Of a stretch of 64,000 nt of DNA, positions 17,462-26,127 are shown in pieces. The notes beneath the pieces are model-generated. The model was given only the letters and a program-made list of their open reading frames with translations. It was not told the DNA's origin and made no database searches. Both the position numbers and the translations under genes were made by a program. Numbering within the stretch: the stretch's first letter is position 1; each line of letters opens with the position of its first letter. Origin of the DNA: Thalassorhabdus alkalitolerans (GTDB lineage Bacteria; Bacillota; Bacilli; Bacillales; Marinococcaceae); the NCBI RefSeq assembly GCF_042656585.1, contig NZ_JBHSPG010000022.1; one strand, given 5' to 3'.

Positions 17462-17880
17462 GAAACGTCACTTCCTTTTTTCTCATAAAAATATGGCCCT
17501 CATTTCAATTTACTGAGAGCGTAAAGCCGTTAATATATTTGACAAAAAGGCCTTAACCTTTTGTAAATCCAGTATTTTCACCTTTACAATTATAGAGAGA
17601 TCAAGGGTAAAAAACAAGGTGGAGTTGCCAGTCATCGCAAAAGGATGATTTTTTCTTTACATGAATAAGGTTATCCAAAAGATGTTTCTACCTGATGATC
17701 CCGCCGTCAGCCATTTTTGCTTACGAGGAAGCTGAAGCGCTGTCTGAGACATAGAAAACAATAAATACGTTTGGCGTGAAGATGGAACGCACGTTGCACT
17801 TCTGCCTCAGCACCTGCTTTTCCTCATGCGTATCAGGATTATTAAGAAAAGGGAGTATTAATTTTTACACACTAAAGAAA
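17462..17880. other. Gene-free stretch between the DUF951 gene and ychF
   Basis: No convincing coding region is present in about 420 nt. A small inverted repeat (AAAAGG with CCTTTT) lies near 17545-17563. The ychF promoter should be here. Some related genomes have an mscS-type gene in this neighbourhood; I see none. Confidence 0.4.
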
Positions 17881-17930
17881 TCAAACAAAACGCTTCCGAC
17901 CCTCTTTTTTGGCATCGGAAGCGTTTTGTT
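17881..17930 (-). terminator. Terminator after the DUF951 gene
   Basis: A perfect 13-bp inverted repeat (AAAACGCTTCCGA, 15-nt loop) is followed on the minus strand by a T-rich tract. Confidence 0.75.
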
Positions 17931-18020
17931 ATTCTTTGGCTTTGTTACCATCTTTTTTAGATTTCCTTTTAAAACAGACCTTGCTCTATTAAAGCCCGTT
18001 ATCACCCAGAGTCCTGAATA

Positions 18021-18233
18021 CTACTCTTGAGTTTCAGCCCGTTCGATTATTTTTTTGATTTTTTTTCTGAACTCTCTTCTTGGCAGCATGACACTATGCC
18101 CACACCCCTGGCACTTAATTCGGATATCGGCTCCCATACGGATAATTTTCCACTTGTTTTCTCCGCATGGATGAGGTTTCTTCATTTCCACTACATCGTT
18201 TAATTGAAAAGGCTGATCCGCCAACTGATTCAC
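18021..18233 (-). CDS. DUF951 family small protein (YyzM-like)
   Basis: A 70-aa protein of the DUF951 family, found beside ychF in many Bacilli. The core MKKPHPCG..WKI and CQGCGHSVMLPR contain three Cys in C-X-C-like spacing that could bind a metal, with a basic C-terminus. The function is unknown; small size and charge suggest nucleic acid or ribosome association, which is only a guess. Confidence 0.85.
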   Translation of the reverse strand: MNQLADQPFQLNDVVEMKKPHPCGENKWKIIRMGADIRIKCQGCGHSVMLPRREFRKKIKKIIERAETQE

Positions 18234-18392
18234 CTCTTTCTACCTTCTTACTACACAGTTTCATATTTGCTTTTCCTATTAGTTTACACCTGATTTACAA
18301 AGATAGCGACTTTCATACCTTGTAAAAAAAGCAAATAGCCCTACCCTTGTGCTTTACACCTCTCTGATGCCCTTTGGTGGTTTTTTCCTCCT

Positions 18393-18406
18393 ATTACCCG
18401 GGAAAT
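18393..18406. promoter_or_regulatory. Candidate Noc-binding site (NBS) 1
   Basis: The 14-mer ATTACCCGGGAAAT matches the Noc palindrome ATTTCCCGGGAAAT at 13 of 14 positions. It lies between the YkvI-like gene and the DUF951 gene. Confidence 0.65.
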
Positions 18407-18443
18407 AGATTAGGTAGATAACAAGTACCTTTTGTCAATTCGA

Positions 18444-19463
18444 CTACAGAGTGTTCTTGCCTTGTAAAAAAGGGTAAAGAAGGACAGCTCCCAGCAAATA
18501 TAAATTGAGTAACCCATATAAAGGATATAGGAACGCTACAAGATTAGAAAATCCAATGCTCGTCATCGGAATCATCAACAAAAGAAACATAATCGACAGC
18601 ACCCAGGCCGGCCATGGAAGCCAGCTTTTCACACGGCTCACTAACCCGAATATGCCACTCGCTGCTGTAGTAAAGATGGCCATCCAAAGAAGAAAAGCCA
18701 TAAACAGCAGCATGCCGTACGGGTACGCATTTAATATGGCAAAAAGAGGAATTTCGTAAAGCATAATGTCGCTGGCAACTACAATTAATGATTGATTATA
18801 AAGGAAGGAGAGACCGCCAAGTATAAGACCGCTTCCTATGCTCGCTATCCAGATTTCTCCTTCATGCTTTATTTTGTTGCCTACAGCTGAAAGCACAGCA
18901 ACTAAGGGAAGAATATTTAACGCTGTAAAGGTAAAGGCTGCAGGCCAGTTTCTTTGGCCTGGTTCTTCAAAAAACAAAGCATTCCCGCTTTCCCATTGAA
19001 AGACCACTAACGTAAAAAGAAGGCTGGTAATCAAGATGGGAATTATCAACGAATTTACGCTTGTTAACCCATTTACGTCCCATACAAACAATAATACTAG
19101 AAAGCTGCTGATAATAAGTACGCCCACCCAGTAAGGAATTTGGAAGGTTTGCATTGTGGCTCCGCCGCCTGCAACCATTACTCCGCTCGTTGTAAACAGG
19201 TACATGATAATCAATCCATCGTACAAAACCGTTACTTTCCGGCCCATTAACTTGTGCAGCACACCAACATAATCAGAGGACCCGCTTTGATAACTAATGT
19301 GAAGGATAATGAGACAGCTAGCACTAAACATGACTGTAAATAAAAGAATAGCCAGTCCGCTTTCATGGCCGAAAAATTCCCATAATTCTCGTCCTGATGC
19401 ATATCCTGCGCCGATCATCGTACCAATAATTAAGCACATCCATTTTAGTCCGCCACTTACCAT
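18444..19463 (-). CDS. YkvI-like membrane protein
   Basis: A 339-aa integral membrane protein with about ten hydrophobic segments. The first helix has the IGTMIGAGYASGRE motif typical of the YkvI group in the amino-acid/cation symporter (LeuT/APC) superfamily. The substrate is unknown. It diverges from yyaC, with the two promoters sharing the 96-nt gap. Confidence 0.8.
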   Translation of the reverse strand: MVSGGLKWMCLIIGTMIGAGYASGRELWEFFGHESGLAILLFTVMFSASCLIILHISYQSGSSDYVGVLHKLMGRKVTVLYDGLIIMYLFTTSGVMVAGGGATMQTFQIPYWVGVLIISSFLVLLFVWDVNGLTSVNSLIIPILITSLLFTLVVFQWESGNALFFEEPGQRNWPAAFTFTALNILPLVAVLSAVGNKIKHEGEIWIASIGSGLILGGLSFLYNQSLIVVASDIMLYEIPLFAILNAYPYGMLLFMAFLLWMAIFTTAASGIFGLVSRVKSWLPWPAWVLSIMFLLLMIPMTSIGFSNLVAFLYPLYGLLNLYLLGAVLLYPFLQGKNTL

Positions 19464-19501
19464 ATATCGCTCCCTAAATCAGACTTTTACTTTCTCGCTG
19501 A

Positions 19502-19535
19502 GTATAGAAAAAAGAAAGCGTCCCTATAATGGGAC
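19502..19535 (+). promoter_or_regulatory. Possible yyaC promoter
   Basis: TATAAT (19525-19530) sits inside the short palindrome GTCCC-TATAAT-GGGAC. A GTATA element lies upstream at a spacing that could serve a forespore sigma factor. The evidence is weak and rests on the motif and on the gene's sporulation role. Confidence 0.35.
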
Positions 19536-19559
19536 TAGTATGACAAAGGAGAGACAAAT

Positions 19560-20225
19560 ATGATTGGTAAAAAAATTCGTTTTGGCCAGCCACCCTATTC
19601 CTTTCAAGTCCATATTGATGATGAGCAAGCGGTAGAACAGCTGACTCGAAGCTTAACCTCTCAGTTAAAAGAGGTTCCGGCGCACAGAGACATTGTAATT
19701 GTCTGCATCGGCACAGACCGATCTACCGGCGACTCTCTTGGCCCTCTAGCGGGAACATTACTTTCTAAGAAAAGACGCCAGCGGCTTCATGTGTACGGTA
19801 CACTGGCTGACCCGGTACACGCTCTTAACCTTGAGAGTGTTCTTGAACAAATAGCTGTTACCCACGACTCACCTTTTATTATTGCTGTGGATGCCTGCTT
19901 GGGCCGCATGAAAAATGTGGGGAAAATAAATGTTGCGGAAGGTCCTGTTCATCCTGGTTCTGCTATGAAAAAGAAGCTCCCTGCTGTAGGTGACATGCAC
20001 ATTACCGCCATTGTAAATGTCAGCGGAATGATGGAATATTTTGTTCTGCAAAATACAAGGCTCCACACGGTAATGTCCATGGCCGAACATATTGCCGAAA
20101 GTTTGCGTAAAACGGACCTGCGTCTGCGTGATCGTACTGTTGAACCAGCTCCTGCTCCCACAAAAACTACAAAGAGCTTCTTTCCTTCCCCGTCCCTGGA
20201 AGTACAGCCTATTAGAAAATCATAA
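19560..20225 (+). CDS. yyaC: Spore protease YyaC
   Basis: DUF1256 protein structurally related to the germination protease GPR. Seen: IVCIGTDRSTGDSLGPLAGT near residue 50 (the acidic site GTDRSTGD), AVDACLG, and GDMHITAIVNVSG. At 221 aa it is slightly longer than B. subtilis YyaC (205), with a Pro/Thr-rich tail. It is the only gene on the left arm read towards oriC, as in B. subtilis. The SD AAGGAGAG is 6 nt upstream. Its substrate is unknown. Confidence 0.93.
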   Translation: MIGKKIRFGQPPYSFQVHIDDEQAVEQLTRSLTSQLKEVPAHRDIVIVCIGTDRSTGDSLGPLAGTLLSKKRRQRLHVYGTLADPVHALNLESVLEQIAVTHDSPFIIAVDACLGRMKNVGKINVAEGPVHPGSAMKKKLPAVGDMHITAIVNVSGMMEYFVLQNTRLHTVMSMAEHIAESLRKTDLRLRDRTVEPAPAPTKTTKSFFPSPSLEVQPIRKS

Positions 20226-20258
20226 AAAAGATAAGAGGCAGGAGCCAAAGATTCAAAG

Positions 20259-20298
20259 AAAACCCGAACCACTGTAATAAATGGTTCGGGTTTTCACT
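20259..20298 (+). terminator. Terminator after yyaC (bidirectional)
   Basis: A perfect 13-bp stem AAAACCCGAACCA with a 10-nt loop and a T run. The A run on the other side allows use by the opposing DUF554 unit too. Confidence 0.85.
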
Positions 20299-20483
20299 CT
20301 TTAGCCATTCACGAAGGCCCCGCGCGCCAGCAAACACCCTTTGCTTTTAAAACACAAGAGCGATACTGTTCAGGCTCCTTTCCTCCCATTCACGATGCTT
20401 TTCCATTGTCCTCAGCATATCCTCTGCCTCCTGGGATGGTGGTGAGCAGGATTTCTGTCTTTCCCTTTTTACAGAGCCACTTT

Positions 20484-21200
20484 CTAAAAGAGAAGATCAA
20501 CATAATACACAATGGAGACTAACCCGCCCGTTACAAGAATGGCAGGAAGAAGGTTGGCAATCCTCATATCAAGGATTCCCGCAAGTTTTAAGCCAATGGC
20601 AAGAATCATAACTCCACCTGTGGCAGTCATTTCTACAATAAACATGTCCAACAGCTCACTGGGCAGCAGACGATCAATTTGTCCGGCAAGCAGAGCAATA
20701 CTTCCTTGATAAAGGACAACCGGAACAAAGGAAAAAATAACTCCAATGCCTAAAGTGGTGGTAAATAACAAAGCTGAAAAACCGTCTAAGAGAGCTTTTG
20801 TATACAATACGCTGTGGTCGTTTCTTAAGCCGCTGTCGAGTGCTCCTAATACAGCCATGGCTCCTACTACATAGATAAGGGTCGTGGTAACAAAGGCCTT
20901 TGCGATTTGTCCTTCTCCGTCTTTTGCACCGGTCTTTCGCTCCAGCCATTGTCCCAAGTGATTAAGGTGATCCTCTATCTGTAGTCTTTCTCCAATCCAG
21001 CCTCCGATCACCAGGCTTCCAATTACAATTAAAAACTGTTCGCTTTGCATCCCCATTTGAATTCCCAATACCATCACTGCCAAGGCGATGGCCTGCATGA
21101 TCGTTGTTTTCACTCGTTCAGGAATCCGTTTAAAACACAGTCCCAGCAAAGAGCCAATAATAATAGCTAATCCATTTACAATAGTACCTAGTAGAATCAT
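20484..21200 (-). CDS. DUF554 family membrane protein
   Basis: A 238-aa membrane protein of the DUF554/YdfK family. Six to seven hydrophobic segments with the conserved start GTIVNGLAIIIGSLLGL and an internal near-repeat. The function is unknown. It follows the desulfurase-like gene by 33 nt on the same strand and is probably cotranscribed. Relatives of this pair are found near parAB in several Bacillaceae. Confidence 0.88.
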   Translation of the reverse strand: MILLGTIVNGLAIIIGSLLGLCFKRIPERVKTTIMQAIALAVMVLGIQMGMQSEQFLIVIGSLVIGGWIGERLQIEDHLNHLGQWLERKTGAKDGEGQIAKAFVTTTLIYVVGAMAVLGALDSGLRNDHSVLYTKALLDGFSALLFTTTLGIGVIFSFVPVVLYQGSIALLAGQIDRLLPSELLDMFIVEMTATGGVMILAIGLKLAGILDMRIANLLPAILVTGGLVSIVYYVDLLF

Positions 21201-21233
21201 TGCTTTAACTCCTAATAAAGATGCACAATCTGG

Positions 21234-22388
21234 TTACAGTAAAAATCCATCTCTTATTTCTTCTAATGCAGCAAGTAATTCCTCTGCTTCTTTTTTTGTA
21301 TTATAAGGACCAAAGCTGACGCGAATTAAGCCGCAGTCTGCAGTTTCCAGCTGCTGATGAAGGAGAGGACTGCAGTGAACACCGCCACGTACAGCAATGT
21401 TGTAATGAGAATCGAGCACAGCTGCAATTTCCTGAGAATCAACTCCATCAAGGAGAAAAGAAAGCACCCCAAGCCGCTCCCTCCCTTGCCCCGGTCCAAA
21501 TGCTTTGTATTCAGGCATTTTTTTCAGCTCCTGTAATACAAACTCTGCCAAGGATTTCTCATGCTCATATATTGCTTTTTCTCCCAGCCTCTCAACTTCC
21601 TTTAACCCTTCATGCCACCCGGCAATACCCGGTGTATTTAAAGTGCCTCCCTCATAAGTAAAAGGCAGCTTGTCAGGCATGTCCTCCTCTGATGAAAACG
21701 ATCCTGTTCCTCCGTGAATCAGCGGATCAATTTGTACTTTTTTACTGAGCAACAGGGCTCCTACCCCCTGCGGGCCAAGGAGTCCTTTGTGAGCAGGGAT
21801 CGCTGCTAAATCAATGGAAAGCTTCTTCATTGAAAGAGGAATAACTCCGGCTGTTTGAGAAGCATCCACTATCCATGTTAGGTTTTTTTCTTTGACCAGC
21901 GTATCTATGTTACTCAAATCCACTATTGTTCCAGTCACATTTGACCCATGGGTCGTTACAATAGCTTTGGTGTTCTCCGTTATGCTGTCCTCCAGGGCAG
22001 AAACAGACATCTTTCCGTTTAAATCAGCTTCAATGTAAGTAATCTTTACTCCATACTCTCTTTTTAAAAACTCAAGGGGCCTTCGAACAGCATTGTGTTC
22101 AAAAGCCGTACTGATCACATGATCTCCATGCCCCCAGCTCAGCCCTTTTATGGCCATATTTAAAGACATGGTAGCCCCCTGGGTGAAAATAACATATTCA
22201 GCCGATGGTGCCTCAAACATACGTGCCAACAGCTTCCTCGTGTCTGAAATTTTTTCTGCAGCTTTCCGAGACAACTCGTGACCACTTCTGCCTGGATTGG
22301 CTCCGTAATCCATTACAGCTGAAGCCATTTCTTTCGCTACCATCTCAGGTTTTGGGTAGGAAGAAGCGGCATGGTCTAAATAAATCAT
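21234..22388 (-). CDS. Cysteine desulfurase-like class V aminotransferase
   Basis: A 384-aa PLP enzyme of fold type I. Seen: YLDHAASSYPKP at the start, the TTHGSNVTGT region, the PLP lysine in AAIPAHKGLLGPQG (about 199) and the C-terminal GGVHCSPLLH with a Cys in the desulfurase position. It is closest in layout to the unnamed group beside parB in Bacilli, distinct from SufS and IscS/NifS. It may supply sulfur or act as a selenocysteine-lyase-type enzyme; the substrate is not decided by sequence alone. Confidence 0.85.
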   Translation of the reverse strand: MIYLDHAASSYPKPEMVAKEMASAVMDYGANPGRSGHELSRKAAEKISDTRKLLARMFEAPSAEYVIFTQGATMSLNMAIKGLSWGHGDHVISTAFEHNAVRRPLEFLKREYGVKITYIEADLNGKMSVSALEDSITENTKAIVTTHGSNVTGTIVDLSNIDTLVKEKNLTWIVDASQTAGVIPLSMKKLSIDLAAIPAHKGLLGPQGVGALLLSKKVQIDPLIHGGTGSFSSEEDMPDKLPFTYEGGTLNTPGIAGWHEGLKEVERLGEKAIYEHEKSLAEFVLQELKKMPEYKAFGPGQGRERLGVLSFLLDGVDSQEIAAVLDSHYNIAVRGGVHCSPLLHQQLETADCGLIRVSFGPYNTKKEAEELLAALEEIRDGFLL

Positions 22389-22449
22389 AGATATTTCCTC
22401 CTCATTCTTTGGCGATACCGGAGATGGTTCTCCTGTAAACAGTTTTCTA

Positions 22450-22479
22450 CAAAGAAGAAGCCATCATGCTGATGGCTTC
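22450..22479 (-). terminator. Terminator after spo0J
   Basis: The stem GAAGCCATC with its complement and a 5-nt loop is followed on the minus strand by TTCTTTG. Confidence 0.6.
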
Positions 22480-22499
22480 GAGACCGTAAAGGCTTTTTA

Positions 22500-23354
22500 T
22501 TAAGCTTCCTCACTCTCCATTAATTGAAGGATCCTTTCAAGGTCATCTTCAGAGAAAAATTCAATTTCAATTTTCCCCCTTTTTTTACCTTTTTTAATCG
22601 AAACCGAGGTGCCAAAATAAGTACGAAGTTCCTCTTCCTTTGCTTTTATAAAGACCGAGGGCTTACCTTCATTCTTTTTCTTCGTTCCACGTGAAACATC
22701 TTCATTGATTCGCTGTACAAGCTCCTCTGTCTGCCGGACGCTTAACTTGTCCTTTAATACTTTTTCCGCTGCCTTTGTTATCTCTTTTTCTTCCTTGAGA
22801 CCAAGCAGAGTCCGTCCATGTCCCATAGATAGTTCTTTCTCTCCTATCATTTGCTGAACCTTAGCCGGGAGCTGGAGAAGACGAAGGTGATTTGCAATAT
22901 GAGGCCTGCTTTTGCCCAGACGCTTCGAAAGCTGCTCTTGAGTCACCTCAAGGTAATTCATTAGCTTTTCATAAGCGTATGCCTCTTCAAGAGGGTTTAA
23001 ATTTTCCCGCTGTAAATTTTCAATAAGAGCGATTTCCATCATTTTTTCATCTGACAGGTCCTTGACGATAGCAGGCACTGTATCCAGATTGGCTGCTTGT
23101 GCCGCCCGAAAACGTCTTTCACCTACGACAATTTCGTACCCTTTAATGCTCTTTCTGACAATCAAAGGCTGAAGGATCCCGTTTCTTTCAATTGAAATTC
23201 TTAGCTCTTCAATTGCCTCCTTAGAAAAAACTTTCCTAGGCTGATAAGGATTTGGGCGCAAATCCTTTACTCTTACTTCTTGAACTCCATCTTCCTGACT
23301 AGTGAGTTCTTCTGGAAAAAATGCACTCAATCCTTTTCCAAGCCCTTTACCCAA
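22500..23354 (-). CDS. spo0J: Chromosome-partitioning protein ParB (Spo0J)
   Basis: CTP-dependent DNA clamp that loads at parS, spreads, recruits SMC and stimulates Soj. Seen: RPNPYQPRKVF, the CTP motif GERRFRAA, IENLQREN, a helix-turn-helix (about 135-165, SKRLGKSRPHIANHLRLL) and a dimerisation C-terminus. Length 284 aa. The start overlaps the soj stop by 8 nt. A parS lies inside the gene, as in B. subtilis. Confidence 0.98.
   Translation of the reverse strand: MGKGLGKGLSAFFPEELTSQEDGVQEVRVKDLRPNPYQPRKVFSKEAIEELRISIERNGILQPLIVRKSIKGYEIVVGERRFRAAQAANLDTVPAIVKDLSDEKMMEIALIENLQRENLNPLEEAYAYEKLMNYLEVTQEQLSKRLGKSRPHIANHLRLLQLPAKVQQMIGEKELSMGHGRTLLGLKEEKEITKAAEKVLKDKLSVRQTEELVQRINEDVSRGTKKKNEGKPSVFIKAKEEELRTYFGTSVSIKKGKKRGKIEIEFFSEDDLERILQLMESEEA
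22683..22698. promoter_or_regulatory. parS site inside spo0J
   Basis: The 16-mer CGTTCCACGTGAAACA matches the parS consensus TGTTNCACGTGAAACA at all but the first base. Its position inside spo0J is the same as in B. subtilis. Confidence 0.92.
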
Positions 23355-24108
23355 CGGAAACCACTTCCTTTGCTAATTCTAAATACACTTCCGCCCCTCT
23401 GGATTTCGCATCATAGATGATAATGGGCTTTCCATGGCTGGGTGCTTCCCCCAGCCTGACGTTACGAGGAACAATGGCTTGGAATACTTTTTCCCTGAAA
23501 TACTTCTTTACTTCTTCGATGACTTGCAGGCCCAGGTTTGTCCTGGCATCAAGCATAGTAAGTAAAACCCCTTGAATCATTAAATCTGTATTTAAATGTT
23601 TTTGAACTAGCCTGATCGTGTTTAATAGCTGGCTTAAGCCTTCTAACGCATAATACTCACATTGCACGGGGATCAGAACTGAATCCGAGGCTGTTAAGGC
23701 ATTTAAGGTTAACAACCCTAAAGATGGGGGACAGTCTATAATCATGTAATCATACTCACTCTGCACGTCAGAAAGAGCCTTTTTTAAGCGGATTTCTCTT
23801 GAGATTGTCGGTACAAGCTCAATCTCTGCTCCTGATAATTGAATCGTTGCAGGAACGACGTCAAGGTTTTCAACTGAAGAAGGACGAATCACATCTCTAA
23901 TATCCATGTCTTCCACCAGTAGATTATATACACACTCGTCTACATCGCCTTTACCTATGCCAGCCCCGCTTGTTGCATTTCCTTGTGGATCTATATCTAT
24001 GAGAAGAACTTTTTTTCCTATGTAAGCTAGACAGGCACTTAAGTTCACAGCAGTCGTGGTTTTCCCCACTCCGCCTTTCTGGTTAGCAACCGAAATCACC
24101 TTTGCCAC
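23347..24108 (-). CDS. soj: Chromosome-partitioning ATPase ParA (Soj)
   Basis: A 253-aa MinD/ParA ATPase that works with Spo0J in origin segregation and in control of DnaA. Seen: deviant Walker A NQKGGVGKTTTAVN (9-22), IDIDPQGNATSG, Walker B DYMIIDCPPSLG and the RLGEAPSHG region. It precedes spo0J with overlapping ends, and noc lies upstream. Confidence 0.98.
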   Translation of the reverse strand: MAKVISVANQKGGVGKTTTAVNLSACLAYIGKKVLLIDIDPQGNATSGAGIGKGDVDECVYNLLVEDMDIRDVIRPSSVENLDVVPATIQLSGAEIELVPTISREIRLKKALSDVQSEYDYMIIDCPPSLGLLTLNALTASDSVLIPVQCEYYALEGLSQLLNTIRLVQKHLNTDLMIQGVLLTMLDARTNLGLQVIEEVKKYFREKVFQAIVPRNVRLGEAPSHGKPIIIYDAKSRGAEVYLELAKEVVSVG

Positions 24109-24184
24109 AGGCTCACCAACTTTCTCTCCCCTGACTTCTTTCTATCAAAAGCAACATTGAAAAATACTGGTTTTATTTTATCAT

Positions 24185-24198
24185 GTTTCCCGGGAAAT
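24185..24198. promoter_or_regulatory. Candidate Noc-binding site (NBS) 2
   Basis: GTTTCCCGGGAAAT matches the Noc palindrome at 13 of 14 positions. It lies between noc and soj, so it may also affect soj expression. Confidence 0.75.
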
Positions 24199-24255
24199 TT
24201 TGTTTTCATTTTCGTGTCATTCTCTCTGAGAACAGTCTTCAAAGCTTTCCAGAAA

Positions 24256-24284
24256 AAAATCTACCATGTCTCCATGATAGATTA
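24256..24284 (-). terminator. Terminator overlapping the noc stop codon
   Basis: AATCTACCATG and CATGATAGATT pair around a 4-nt loop with a T run on the minus strand. It separates noc from soj-spo0J. Confidence 0.75.
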
Positions 24285-25139
24285 TTTTTTAGGAATACGA
24301 ATGGTGAATTGGTAGAAGTCTTCATTTTCCTCTTCATCTGTATCTATGTGCAAGCCGCTTTTTTCTACCATGTCGACAGATTGACGGATCGTATTCATAG
24401 CCAATCTCATATCTTTAGGGTAATGCTTTCGTTTGGCCTTTTTCTTTGGTACTTCCTCCAGCATCTTTTTGATACGTTCTTCCGTCTGCTTTACATTCAG
24501 CTCTTTTTCTAAGATTTCTGAAAGAAGCTTTGATTGTTTTTCTTCATCTTTTAAAGCAAGGAGGGCTCTTGCATGCCGTTCAGTAATGAGCCTGTTCATT
24601 AATGCATCTTGAACAGACTCAGGAAGGTGAAGCAGACGAAGCTTATTCGCAACAGTTGATTGGCCTTTTCCTAAACGCTGGGCAAGACTTTCCTGAGTTA
24701 AATTATGGATTTGTAAGAGCTTATCATAAGCCAAGGCTTCCTCAATCGCTGTCAGGCCTTCTCTTTGAAGATTCTCAATTAACGCTAACGAGGCCGTTTG
24801 AGCATCATTATAATCCTTAATTAAAGCCGGGATTTCATCCCAGCCTAAGCTTTTAACAGCCCGGAGACGGCGTTCACCTGCAATGAGTTCAAAGCGGCCA
24901 TTTCTCACCCTTACAACGATCGGCTGTAAGACTCCGTGAGTCCGGATGGTCTGAGCCAATTCTTTTATTTTTTCATCCTGGAATACAGTCCGGGGTTGAT
25001 AAGGGTTAGGTATAATGTCCTCTACTGGAAGATTTTTCACTTCTTCCTGCTGGATCTCTTCCAAGCTTTCTATTTCATTTTCTTCTTTGCCTTCATGCTG
25101 ATCGCCGAGGCCAAACAACCGTTGAAGCGATTGCTTCAT
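24282..25139 (-). CDS. noc: Nucleoid occlusion protein Noc
   Basis: ParB paralogue that binds NBS sites, spreads along DNA and the membrane, and blocks division over the nucleoid. Seen: an amphipathic membrane-targeting N-terminus (KQSLQRLFGLG), PNPYQPRTVF, GERRLRAVKSLGW, IENLQREGL and a helix-turn-helix (AQRLGKGQSTVANKLRLL). Length 285 aa, against 283 in B. subtilis. It lies between rsmG and soj as usual. NBS-like sites nearby agree with the call. Confidence 0.97.
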   Translation of the reverse strand: MKQSLQRLFGLGDQHEGKEENEIESLEEIQQEEVKNLPVEDIIPNPYQPRTVFQDEKIKELAQTIRTHGVLQPIVVRVRNGRFELIAGERRLRAVKSLGWDEIPALIKDYNDAQTASLALIENLQREGLTAIEEALAYDKLLQIHNLTQESLAQRLGKGQSTVANKLRLLHLPESVQDALMNRLITERHARALLALKDEEKQSKLLSEILEKELNVKQTEERIKKMLEEVPKKKAKRKHYPKDMRLAMNTIRQSVDMVEKSGLHIDTDEEENEDFYQFTIRIPKK

Positions 25140-25330
25140 TGCCTGACACCACCTTATTGGAGCTACAATCTATTTACTTTCTTCGAAAAAAGAGAGAATC
25201 CTTCCTTGCTGAAACATATTTTTAAAAGAATGCTGACACTTTATTCAGAATGATAGTTTTGCGTATGGAGAAAACGGGAATAATATGCGTCAATTGTATC
25301 ATGAACAGGGACTTTGTCCAGAGGAACAAA

Positions 25331-26047
25331 TTATACTATCGGCTGCTTTGCAGGTGTTCCAGGCTTTCTAGGATAGGCTTTAGGCGTTTCCTTAACTTTT
25401 TCGACTTTTAAAATAGAACGCTCACTTTCTTCTCCTGGAAGCTTTAATGAGTAAGCCTCGCCCCATTTCCCTCCCAGCTGGGAAATTGCTTTTCCTGCCT
25501 CTTCTTTTTCTTCCAGCCCGCTTGCACCCTTCATCGCAAGAAAAGAGCCATTTTTTTGCACAAATGGCAGGCATAATTCTGTAAGGACCGGCATTCGGGC
25601 TACTGCTCTTGCCAAAGCCACATCAAACTGCTCCCGAAGTTCTTTTTTTCTAGCAAGCTCCTCCGCTCTGCCATGCATGAATTGGACCTTATCTATGCCA
25701 ATATGTTCTGCAACGTGCTCTAAAAACGTAATTCTCTTTTTTAAAGAATCTACGATCACCACTTCAAGATGGGGATAAGCAATTTTTAACGGAAGGCTCG
25801 GAAAACCAGCACCAGCACCAATATCTATCACTTTCTTCACTTTCGTGAAATCATGAAAAAAAGCGACCGTTAATGAGTCATAAAAATGCTTTTCATACAC
25901 TTCATCTTCTTCGGTAATACCTGTTAAATTCATTTTTTTGTTCCATTCCACAAGGAGATGAAAGTACTCATCAAACTGCTTGAGCTGATGTTTTGATAAA
26001 GAGAGGCCTTCTTTTTCAAGCCAAGTTGTAAAAAATTGTCTGCTCAT
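25331..26047 (-). CDS. rsmG: 16S rRNA (guanine527-N7)-methyltransferase RsmG
   Basis: A 238-aa SAM-dependent methyltransferase (GidB). The SAM motif is VIDIGAGAGFPSLPLKI (about 71-87), followed by DSLKKRITFLEHV and ALARAVARMP. It modifies G527 of 16S rRNA; loss usually gives low-level streptomycin resistance. It lies 80 nt after mnmG. That gap contains an imperfect GC-rich hairpin (26089-26119) without a T tract. Confidence 0.97.
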   Translation of the reverse strand: MSRQFFTTWLEKEGLSLSKHQLKQFDEYFHLLVEWNKKMNLTGITEEDEVYEKHFYDSLTVAFFHDFTKVKKVIDIGAGAGFPSLPLKIAYPHLEVVIVDSLKKRITFLEHVAEHIGIDKVQFMHGRAEELARKKELREQFDVALARAVARMPVLTELCLPFVQKNGSFLAMKGASGLEEKEEAGKAISQLGGKWGEAYSLKLPGEESERSILKVEKVKETPKAYPRKPGTPAKQPIV

Positions 26048-26127
26048 GTGTCTGCTCCACCTTTTCTGTAGGTAATTATGTAAATGACAGGCCCCCGTCT
26101 ATTACAGAGGGAGCCTGTTTACCTTCA

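Noticed and set aside
17776..18030. 84-aa plus-strand ORF between ychF and the DUF951 gene
   Set aside because: It runs through the DUF951 terminator hairpin and into that gene's 3' end, has no SD, and its composition follows the T-rich strand.
20347..20418. 23-aa minus-strand mini-ORF with GGAGG upstream, after the DUF554 gene
   Set aside because: It is too short to support from sequence alone and no family was recognised; the SD-like match may be chance.
26089..26119. GC-rich hairpin between mnmG and rsmG as a terminator
   Set aside because: The stem is imperfect and there is no T tract, so it is not listed as a terminator; partial pausing remains possible.
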